5,288 nt of DNA from Paracoccaceae bacterium. Its GTDB lineage: Bacteria > Pseudomonadota > Alphaproteobacteria > Rhodobacterales > Rhodobacteraceae. Shown piece after piece: positions 1 to 5,059 of the stretch. Position 1 is the first letter of the stretch; every line of letters starts with the position of its first letter. The notes below the pieces were generated by a model. The model saw only the letters and a list, made by a program, of their open reading frames with translations. It ran no database searches and was not told where the DNA came from. The stretch is from the NCBI GenBank assembly GCA_016765235.1, contig JAESQH010000052.1, forward strand, positions 28,467-33,754, given 5' to 3'. The position numbers and the translations under genes are program-made.

Positions 1-2
1 GC

Positions 3-1178
3 GGGCGAATTACGCGTGAATTTGTTAACGATCTTCCGCAAGGTTCGTCCGTACATTGGCACGGCATACGCATTGATAACAAAATGGACGGTGTGGCAGG
101 CTTAACACAAGAAGCCGTCGCACCGGGTGGCACTTTCAGTTACGATTTTACCGTGCCGGATGCGGGAACCTACCGGTATCATCCCCATAACCGCACATGG
201 GAACAGATGGCACGCGGGCTATATGGCCCACTGATCGTGGACGAAGCGAACCCACCAGATGTAGATCGTGACGAAATATTCCTGATCGATGATTGGCGTT
301 TGGGCCGTGACGGACAGATTGACAAAAACTTCGGCCCGTCCATGGACTGGTCACACGCAGGACGTATCGGCAATTGGGTTACGATCAACGGGCAAGCGCC
401 CACATCCCAACCGGTAAAACATAACGAACGTTTGCGCCTTCGTCTTGTTAACGTTTCCAACGCGCGCATTTACGAGCTGGCATTTGATGGTCTGGATGGC
501 TGGATCGTCGCGCTCGATGGTCAACCGCTCGATAAACCAATCGCGGCAAACCGTTTGGCTTTAGCGCCGGCACAGCGGGCGGATATGATCCTTGATGTGA
601 TTGCCGAAGAAGGTGAAAATGGCGTATTAGTCATGCTGGATCGCGAAGAATTATTCACCCTCGCCGAATTTCCGGTTGAAGGCCGTGCGCGGGACGCCAG
701 ATCACCCGCACCGAACCCATTACCACCAAATCCCGTACCGGCGTTGGGCAATCTCGAAACCGCACAGCGCGTTGATCTGTTGATCGAGGGCGGCGGGATG
801 AGCGGCATGCGCAGCGCAGTCGTGGAAGGCGAGACAAAAACCATAGCCGAGTTGGCAGATAGTGGTATGTCCTGGGCGTTGAACGGCATTGCCGGCTTGC
901 CCGCAGAACCATTGTTAACCGCAAAACGCGGCGAAACCATACGCATAAAAATACTCAACGATACCAGGTTCCCGCACGCCATGCACTTGCACGGATTTCA
1001 TTTCAGAAAGATCGAGGAAAACGGCACACAAGGTCCGTTGCGCGATACGATTCTGGTAGTGAGCGGCGAAACCGCCGAAATCGCTTTTGTTGCTGACAAT
1101 CCGGGCGATTGGTTGTTTCATTGTCATATGCTCGAACATACGGCGGCTGGTATGCTAACTTGGCTAAAGGTACTCTAG
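3..1178 (+). CDS. Multicopper oxidase (CueO/CumA-like), 5'-truncated by the window edge
   Basis: This is the C-terminal 391 residues of a periplasmic-type three-domain multicopper oxidase; the start lies upstream of the window. The frame is open from base 3, so the Met at 84 is internal. All copper-ligand motifs are visible, numbered from the first visible residue: HWHG at 18-21 and HPH at 60-62 (type 2/3), HAMHLHGF at 325-332 (type 1, 2 and 3), and HCHMLEHTAAGM at 373-384 with the type 1 Cys374, His379 and axial Met384. A Pro-rich linker near 235-250 separates domains 2 and 3. No Met-rich insertion like that of E. coli CueO is seen in domain 3. Family members oxidise Cu(I), Mn(II) or phenolics using O2; Cu(I) detoxification is inferred from the context. 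The signal peptide and first strands are missing, so export route and exact subfamily cannot be judged. The stop codon abuts the next gene's ATG, indicating an operon. Confidence 0.95.
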   Translation, partial: GRITREFVNDLPQGSSVHWHGIRIDNKMDGVAGLTQEAVAPGGTFSYDFTVPDAGTYRYHPHNRTWEQMARGLYGPLIVDEANPPDVDRDEIFLIDDWRLGRDGQIDKNFGPSMDWSHAGRIGNWVTINGQAPTSQPVKHNERLRLRLVNVSNARIYELAFDGLDGWIVALDGQPLDKPIAANRLALAPAQRADMILDVIAEEGENGVLVMLDREELFTLAEFPVEGRARDARSPAPNPLPPNPVPALGNLETAQRVDLLIEGGGMSGMRSAVVEGETKTIAELADSGMSWALNGIAGLPAEPLLTAKRGETIRIKILNDTRFPHAMHLHGFHFRKIEENGTQGPLRDTILVVSGETAEIAFVADNPGDWLFHCHMLEHTAAGMLTWLKVL

Positions 1179-1664
1179 ATGAAAATGCGATTTGGACGGC
1201 TAACAAATATCGCCGGATTTCTCGGCTTTTCCGGGTTGGCGATTGCCACGGGCATCTTGATATTTACGAGCCGCGAGGAGCAGCAACATCTGTTCGACAC
1301 TTCCGTCGGTGCTGAAATCTACGCTGCAACATGTGCCTCTTGTCACGGTGCCAACTTGCAAGGGCAGCCGGATTGGCAAACTCCGAACGCTGATGGATCG
1401 CTGCCACCACCACCGCATAACGAGGACGGACACACATGGCACCATTCGGATCGTGTACTGTTGGACTACATTAGACTAGGCGGCGCGATGGCGTTGGCGC
1501 AAAGCGGTGTTGAAAATTTCAACAGCGGTATGCCTGAGTTTGGTTCTGTCCTAACCGAAGCCGAAATAGATGCGGTGCTGGACTACATCAAATCAAGCTG
1601 GCCGGAAAATATAAAAACCGTCCAAATAGACAGAACAAAACTGGATGAAGAAATGAACCAGTGA
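1179..1664 (+). CDS. Membrane-anchored class I cytochrome c, 161 aa
   Basis: This is a small mono-haem c-type cytochrome. A hydrophobic segment at residues 11-30 after a basic start (MKMRFGR) acts as a membrane anchor or uncleaved signal. The haem-attachment motif CASCH is at 52-56, and the likely distal ligand is Met118 in NSGMPEFG. Between them lies a Pro-rich turn followed by GHTWHHSD (84-91), which adds three His residues. The C-terminal helix ELDxxLxYIK-like segment (127-139) fits the cytochrome c fold. The ATG at 1179 directly follows the oxidase stop codon, and AAAGG lies 8 bases upstream within the oxidase gene, so translation is probably coupled. The context suggests it carries electrons to or from the oxidase in the periplasm; that partnership is inference. 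It is the last plus-strand gene before a convergent unit. Confidence 0.93.
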   Translation: MKMRFGRLTNIAGFLGFSGLAIATGILIFTSREEQQHLFDTSVGAEIYAATCASCHGANLQGQPDWQTPNADGSLPPPPHNEDGHTWHHSDRVLLDYIRLGGAMALAQSGVENFNSGMPEFGSVLTEAEIDAVLDYIKSSWPENIKTVQIDRTKLDEEMNQ

Positions 1665-1815
1665 ACGTGGTGAGCCTGCCACGATAAAACTGAAATACCG
1701 CCGCGACCAAAATCGCGACGGTAACGAGGCCCGAGAAATACCAGAAGTGAAACGCTTGAGTTAAGGTGGCGTCGTACTTCGGCGGGATTAAAGTGGATGC
1801 TAATTGCGAACTTAT
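1588..1815 (-). pseudogene. Start-less open frame with a membrane-like segment; possible gene remnant
   Basis: The minus strand is open in this frame from 1815 to a TGA at 1588-1590, about 75 codons, with no ATG, GTG or TTG in the upstream part. The translation around 1776-1690 begins KYDATLTQAFHFWYFSG and continues into a hydrophobic stretch, then a basic FQFYRGR, as expected for a transmembrane helix with its flank. In that core about two thirds of third codon positions are G or C, which looks coding-like. The last 25 or so codons run antisense to the cytochrome gene and are probably meaningless. I recognise no family. It could be the decayed tail of a membrane protein gene, a gene using an unusual start, or chance. 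The hairpin at 1697-1722 overlaps it. Confidence 0.25.
1697..1722 (-). terminator. Hairpin, possible terminator of the minus-strand unit
   Basis: The arms ACCG-C-CGCGA and TCGCG-A-CGGT pair as 4 + 5 base pairs around one mismatch, with a six-base loop. Read on the minus strand, the hairpin is followed by a moderately T-rich stretch (ATTTCAGTTTTATC), so it could end transcription of the EF-hand and 38-residue genes. On the plus strand there is no T-run. The U-tract is interrupted, and the same bases lie in a possible coding remnant, so the hairpin may be incidental. Confidence 0.35.
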
Positions 1816-1928
1816 TTAACCAATGCAACGATCGCGAGACCCACCAGAACCGTGCCCAACAGCATAGCTATACCGCCCACGCCATAACCCATGCCGTACC
1901 CCATTCCATTTTCAAATTGATAGCCCAT
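1812..1928 (-). CDS. 38-residue Gly/Met/Tyr-rich single-pass membrane protein
   Basis: This is a short gene easily missed by length cut-offs. The ATG is at 1928-1926 and the TAA at 1814-1812. The first 19 residues (MGYQFENGMGYGMGYGVGG) are rich in Gly, Met and Tyr. They are followed by one hydrophobic helix (about residues 20-37) and a C-terminal Lys. The Shine-Dalgarno sequence AAGGAGG (minus strand, 1942-1936) is nearly perfect and sits 7 bases before the ATG. That is the strongest ribosome-binding site in the window and the main argument that this is real. It lies 26 bases downstream of the EF-hand gene on the same strand, so the two are probably co-transcribed. Its MGxQF and MGYG pattern resembles the MG...GQF repeats of that neighbour. 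Function is unknown; an inner-membrane metal-binding or accessory role is inference. Confidence 0.7.
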   Translation of the reverse strand: MGYQFENGMGYGMGYGVGGIAMLLGTVLVGLAIVALVK

Positions 1929-1935
1929 AGTTTTT

Positions 1936-1942
1936 CCTCCTT
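1936..1942 (-). promoter_or_regulatory. Strong Shine-Dalgarno for the 38-residue gene
   Basis: The minus strand reads AAGGAGG, seven bases before the ATG at 1928. It matches the anti-Shine-Dalgarno of 16S rRNA over its full length and supports translation of the small open frame downstream. It lies in the short gap after the EF-hand gene's stop codon. Confidence 0.75.
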
Positions 1943-1954
1943 CGGAAATTTGCT

Positions 1955-2623
1955 TTAGTTGCCTTGGTTTTGCATCATGGTATCGCTATCGGCACCCATA
2001 TTCTGGCCACCAAATGCCCCATGCGGCCCCGTTTTGCCGGTTTTGAAATTCATCATAATGTCCATGCGGTCAGCCGGAGCAGTGATTTCGTCGGCTGTAA
2101 CCTGACCGTCACCGTCATTGTCCAGCATTTGGAACCTGTCGACCATTTGCTCGCGAATAGCAGCACTGTTCAAAGCCTCGAATTCGCTAATGGAAAGCGT
2201 ACCGTCGCCATTTGCATCGTATTCTGCCAGCAAGGTTTGCAAGCCGGCCCGCAGCTCTTCAGGTGTTACGATGCCATCGCCATCGGCATCAAAATCCTGC
2301 ATAAAGCCGATCCCGCCCATTTGGCCGCGCATTTGCATCATTTTCTGCATCATGCCGCCCTGATCGCCCATTTCACCACCGTGCTGATACTGGCCGCCTT
2401 GGCTACCCATATTACCGCCGTGATCAAATTGACCGCCTCGGCGACCCATGCTGCCACCGTGCTCAAACTGGCCACTTTGGCTGCCCATCATTCCGCCTTG
2501 GCTGTACTGGCTAGTTCGTTCACCATGGTTGCCAGCAGCATAGACTGGAGAAGCGGTGGTGACCCCGACTGCAAGAGCCGCGACGAGACCCAGAGATAGG
2601 GCTGTTTTACGATTGTGTTTCAT
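1955..2623 (-). CDS. Exported EF-hand protein with Met/His tandem repeats, 222 aa
   Basis: This is a secreted or periplasmic protein. A Sec-type signal peptide has a basic start (MKHNRK), a hydrophobic core at about 7-22, and likely cleavage after SPVYA (residue 29 or 30). Residues 46-84 are three 13-residue repeats of the form MGxxxGQ[FY]xHGGx, each with one Met and one His, followed by a degenerate fourth. Residues 91-102 add a Met cluster (six Met). Three EF-hand loops follow: 112-123 (DADGDGIVTPEE), 136-147 (DANGDGTLSISE) and 168-179 (DNDGDGQVTADE), all with the expected acidic positions and Gly6. EF-hands bind Ca2+; the Met/His region suggests soft-metal binding such as Cu(I), which is inference. 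GAGG on the minus strand (2634-2631) sits 7 bases before the ATG. It is transcribed divergently from the two-component operon and followed by the 38-residue gene. Confidence 0.9.
   Translation of the reverse strand: MKHNRKTALSLGLVAALAVGVTTASPVYAAGNHGERTSQYSQGGMMGSQSGQFEHGGSMGRRGGQFDHGGNMGSQGGQYQHGGEMGDQGGMMQKMMQMRGQMGGIGFMQDFDADGDGIVTPEELRAGLQTLLAEYDANGDGTLSISEFEALNSAAIREQMVDRFQMLDNDGDGQVTADEITAPADRMDIMMNFKTGKTGPHGAFGGQNMGADSDTMMQNQGN
2367..2483 (-). repeat. Three 39-bp in-frame tandem repeats within the EF-hand gene
   Basis: The anchor CCCAT recurs at 2367, 2406, 2445 and 2484, an exact 39-base period. Each unit encodes one 13-residue repeat MGxxxGQ[FY]xHGGx. The units have diverged more at DNA level than in the conserved Met, Gly, Gln, aromatic and His positions. 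A degenerate fourth unit flanks the array on the N-terminal coding side (above 2484). It is a coding minisatellite, not a CRISPR array: there are no unique spacers. Confidence 0.85.
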
Positions 2624-2671
2624 GACATTGCCTCATTTGTTTAGTGTTTCGATGAGACTTATCTGGGGTAT

Positions 2672-2682
2672 GATTGTCGCAA
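2672..2682 (+). promoter_or_regulatory. Putative regulator box 1 (GATTGTCGCAA), proximal to the EF-hand gene
   Basis: This is an exact copy of the 11-mer also found at 2714. Here it extends to a palindrome, ATTG-TCG-CAAT (2673-2683). It lies about 50 bases upstream of the EF-hand start and just upstream of a possible minus-strand -10 (GATAAG, read at 2663-2658), a position suited to activation. Assignment to the neighbouring OmpR-type regulator is inference from location and repetition. Confidence 0.5.
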
Positions 2683-2713
2683 TAGTATGCCGCGCCGGAT
2701 GATTTTTGTATCA

Positions 2714-2724
2714 GATTGTCGCAA
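2714..2724 (+). promoter_or_regulatory. Putative regulator box 2 (GATTGTCGCAA), proximal to the regulator gene
   Basis: This is an exact second copy of the 11-mer, with its start 42 bases from that of box 1, close to four helical turns, so both sites face the same side of the DNA. It covers the region where a -35 element for the response-regulator promoter would sit: TTGTCG at 2717-2722, then 15 bases to TACAAT. A tandem, phased arrangement is typical of OmpR-family dimer binding. Confidence 0.5.
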
Positions 2725-2733
2725 ACCTGAATC

Positions 2734-2744
2734 CTGCTACAATC
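2734..2744 (-). promoter_or_regulatory. Possible inverted third box overlapping a -10 element of the regulator operon
   Basis: The plus strand reads CTGCTACAATC, nine of eleven matches to the reverse complement of the 11-mer (TTGCGACAATC). It contains TACAAT (2738-2743), the best -10 candidate for the response-regulator operon, about 55 bases before its ATG. Occupancy here would be expected to compete with RNA polymerase and could give negative autoregulation. The match is imperfect and could be chance. Confidence 0.3.
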
Positions 2745-2797
2745 GGTTACACTTTCTTTGTAAGGTAGTGCAGTTCCAGCGTTAAAGAGAAGATGCC

Positions 2798-3532
2798 ATG
2801 ACAGATAATTCACATATACAGCCGCATATCCTGATTGTTGATGACCATCGGGAAATCCGCGATGCGGTCGCCAGATATCTGGAGAAAAACGGGTTTCGCG
2901 CCACCTCAGCACAGGACGCAGTCGAAATGGATGCCAAACTAGTTGCCGGGCGGTTTGATTTGATCGTGCTGGATGTCATGATGCCTGGCGAAGATGGATT
3001 GTCCGTCTGCCGTCGCCTCAGCGCCGAAGGCCGCACGCACATTTTAATGCTAACCGCCCTTGGTGAGGAAACTGACCGCATCGTCGGTCTGGAAATTGGC
3101 GCAGACGATTACTTGCCAAAACCGTTCAATCCGCGTGAATTACTGGCCCGCATCAAAGCGATCCTGCGCCGTCGCGACCGCGCCGAACCTTCGGCAGGCC
3201 AACTTACCGGTCACCGCGTTGGCTTTGCAGGATGGGTATTGGACACAGACCGCCGTGTGCTTAGCAATGCTACCAGTGGCGCGGAGACCGACCTTACCAC
3301 TGCCGAATTCAAACTACTGACGGTGTTTCTGGAACGCCCAAGGTTTGTTCTGTCGCGCGACCAATTGCTCGATCTAACGTCAGGGCGCTCCGCTCAAGTA
3401 TTTGATCGCACAATTGACAATCAGGTCAGCCGATTGCGCCGTAAGATCGAAACTGACCCAGGCAGGCCCGAAATCATTACGACCCTGCGTGGCGGCGGCT
3501 ATTGCCTTGCTACAGACGTGAAAAACCTTTGA
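2798..3532 (+). CDS. OmpR-family response regulator, 244 aa
   Basis: This is a DNA-binding transcription factor, the partner of the kinase that follows. The receiver domain spans about residues 10-125, with the acidic pair Asp15-Asp16, phospho-acceptor Asp59 in LIVLDVMMPGEDG, Thr86 and Lys108 in the LPKPF motif, so all phosphorylation-chemistry residues are present. The linker is about 126-142. The winged-helix effector spans about 143-240, with recognition helix around 203-218 (DRTIDNQVSRLRRKIE) and the C-terminal hairpin TLRGGGYCLA. The length is normal for the family. The start is preceded by a weak purine-rich AGAGAAG. The stop TGA overlaps the kinase ATG by one base. Its divergent upstream region holds repeated 11-mers that are likely its own sites. 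A CopR/CusR-like role in metal response is inferred from the neighbours and not from the protein itself. Confidence 0.95.
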   Translation: MTDNSHIQPHILIVDDHREIRDAVARYLEKNGFRATSAQDAVEMDAKLVAGRFDLIVLDVMMPGEDGLSVCRRLSAEGRTHILMLTALGEETDRIVGLEIGADDYLPKPFNPRELLARIKAILRRRDRAEPSAGQLTGHRVGFAGWVLDTDRRVLSNATSGAETDLTTAEFKLLTVFLERPRFVLSRDQLLDLTSGRSAQVFDRTIDNQVSRLRRKIETDPGRPEIITTLRGGGYCLATDVKNL

Positions 3533-4941
3533 TGCGGTGGCTTATCCCCAAATCCCTGCGCGGACAATTGGTGCTGATGATCGTGGCTACTTTCGTAGTC
3601 GTGCAGGGTTTCAACCTTTGGCTTTTCATAGATGAACGAGGCCTCGCCGTACGCGCAGCACTCGAACTGGATGCCGTAGGGCGCGCCGCCAATGTAGTCC
3701 GCCTGCTAGAAGCAGCACCGGAAGACTTGCGTGAAGACATCCTTACGGCAGCAGATTCACCACTGGTGCGTTTCACGTTGGCTTCCTCGGCGTCCATCGA
3801 TCACACCGATCATAAAATCAACGGCAACATAATTCGGCAGATAGCGCGCCTACTTGATGACAGCCAACCGCGTGATATTCGGGCCGAATTGCACCGGATT
3901 GGACCGCGGCCAAGTGGTGCCGATGCTTCCCCCGAAATGCCCCAAATGCATGGAAACATGATGCCGATCAGAATGACGTCTGTTGAGATGGAAATTTCGA
4001 TCGCGTTAGAGGACGGAAATTGGCTCAACGTCTCCAGCAGGTTCCATCGCCCTCCCATTCAGTGGCCGTGGATATCGACCATCTCGTTCGCGCTGGCGAC
4101 ACTGATCATCACCTCGATAATCTGGTTTACCTTAACCCGGCTAACCGGTCCCCTTAGAACCCTCGCCGATTCCGCAGAAAACCTTGGTCGGGGGGAGGCC
4201 GTGCCGGAACTACCCATACACGGACCCGAAGAATTGCGCCGCCTCACCACAGCGTTCAACAATATGCAGGTCCGCCTGACCCGATTTGTTGCCGAACGCA
4301 CAAGATTGCTGGCGGCATTGGGCCACGACCTACGATCGCCTCTGACCGCAATGCGAGTGCGGGTTGAAATGGTCGAAGACACGGAAACTCGCGAACGCCT
4401 ATTCACAATTATCGCCGAAATGCAGGAGATGGTCGATTCCACACTTTCTTTTGCGCGCGGCATGGTGACATCGGAAGAAAGCCAACAGGTTGACATGTAT
4501 GACTTTCTTAACGAGCTAACGGCAGATTTTATTGCGCTCAATAGCCCCGTAAAATTGGATGCACAGCCCGGAATGAATGTCAGGATAAAACCGGTAGCCA
4601 TGCGGCGCGCGCTCCGTAATGTGATCGAAAATGCCATCCGCTACGGGCATCACGCCGACATAAAAGCGGAAATCGTGCGGGATGGGATTAATATAACTAT
4701 TTCTGACGATGGCGAAGGCATATCCGACGCTGATCTAGAACGGGTTTTCGACCCTTTCGTTCGGATTGAAAAATCCAGAAGCCTTGATACCGGCGGAACA
4801 GGTCTGGGCCTATCCATCGCACGAACGGTAATCCACGCACACGGTGGGGAAATATCCTTGTCAAATATTGCACAGGGCGGACTTCAAGTCGAAGTAACCA
4901 TTCCAGTATTTGTTAAGCTGGACGACGCCCCGCAAGCCTAG
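3532..4941 (+). CDS. Sensor histidine kinase, 469 aa, with Met/His-rich periplasmic patch
   Basis: This is an inner-membrane sensor kinase. I chose the ATG at 3532, inside the TGATG overlap with the regulator; the ATG at 3502 would lie within the regulator and put about ten extra residues ahead of MRWLIPKSLRG. Membrane segments are at about 13-32 and 181-202, enclosing a periplasmic domain of about 150 residues. HAMP spans about 203-255. The dimerisation helix has phospho-acceptor His265 in LGHDLRSPLT. The ATPase domain has the N-box (N367 in RNVIENAIRYG), G1 DDGEGI (392-397), F-box FDPF (406-409) and G2 GGTGLGLS (421-428), so it should be catalytically competent. Within the sensor domain, residues 136-153 contain six Met and one His (EMPQMHGNMMP and onward), which suggests soft-metal sensing; the ligand is inference. 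It probably phosphorylates the regulator encoded just upstream. Confidence 0.95.
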   Translation: MRWLIPKSLRGQLVLMIVATFVVVQGFNLWLFIDERGLAVRAALELDAVGRAANVVRLLEAAPEDLREDILTAADSPLVRFTLASSASIDHTDHKINGNIIRQIARLLDDSQPRDIRAELHRIGPRPSGADASPEMPQMHGNMMPIRMTSVEMEISIALEDGNWLNVSSRFHRPPIQWPWISTISFALATLIITSIIWFTLTRLTGPLRTLADSAENLGRGEAVPELPIHGPEELRRLTTAFNNMQVRLTRFVAERTRLLAALGHDLRSPLTAMRVRVEMVEDTETRERLFTIIAEMQEMVDSTLSFARGMVTSEESQQVDMYDFLNELTADFIALNSPVKLDAQPGMNVRIKPVAMRRALRNVIENAIRYGHHADIKAEIVRDGINITISDDGEGISDADLERVFDPFVRIEKSRSLDTGGTGLGLSIARTVIHAHGGEISLSNIAQGGLQVEVTIPVFVKLDDAPQA

Positions 4942-4943
4942 AG

Positions 4944-4970
4944 ATAACGGTATTGTTAATAGTTATTTTT
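4944..4970 (+). terminator. AT-rich hairpin with T-run after the kinase gene
   Basis: ATAAC (4944-4948) pairs with GTTAT (4962-4966) and TATT (4951-4954) with AATA (4958-4961), with a GTT loop and a GG bulge on the 5' arm. The run of T ending at 4970 follows at once. The position, two bases after the kinase stop codon, is right for an intrinsic terminator of the two-component operon. The stem is AT-rich and therefore weak, so read-through into the transpeptidase gene is possible. Confidence 0.35.
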
Positions 4971-5059
4971 GGCCTTGCGCCTATGATGCGAGAATTGGAT
5001 GATGTGCACGACCATATAGAAGCAACTGTTATTTAAACAAAACAAGGGACAGATTTAAT

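Noticed and set aside
84..86. ATG at 84 as the oxidase start
   Set aside because: The frame is open from base 3 and encodes the essential HWHG copper motif before this Met, so it is internal.
1109..1315. Plus-strand open frame spanning the oxidase-cytochrome junction
   Set aside because: It overlaps two genes with clear catalytic motifs in other frames and has no supporting features of its own.
1666..1683. CGTGG/CCACG hairpin just after the cytochrome stop as a terminator
   Set aside because: Only five base pairs with an eight-base loop, and no T-run follows on the plus strand.
2367..2488. Periodic repeat considered as a CRISPR array
   Set aside because: The units are contiguous 39-mers without spacers, stay in frame and encode a protein repeat.
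1964..2599. Plus-strand open frame of 211 codons
   Set aside because: It lies exactly antisense to the EF-hand gene, and its length follows from the repeat-rich composition there. It has no good ribosome-binding site, and its His/Ala-rich translation has no domain logic, whereas the minus strand has a signal peptide and three EF-hand loops.
3502..3531. Earlier in-frame ATG for the kinase at 3502
   Set aside because: It would place ten residues inside the regulator's conserved C-terminus. The TGATG overlap at 3532 is the usual arrangement, and the sequence from there starts with a normal basic N-terminus before the first membrane helix.
4059..4637. Minus-strand open frame of 192 codons
   Set aside because: It is antisense to the HAMP, dimerisation and ATPase regions of the kinase. 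The translation is Arg/Ser-rich with no motif, as expected for a shadow frame.
4995..5020. TTGGAT...TATAGA as a promoter for the transpeptidase
   Set aside because: The spacing is only 14 bases and both elements are weak, so it is not listed as a feature.
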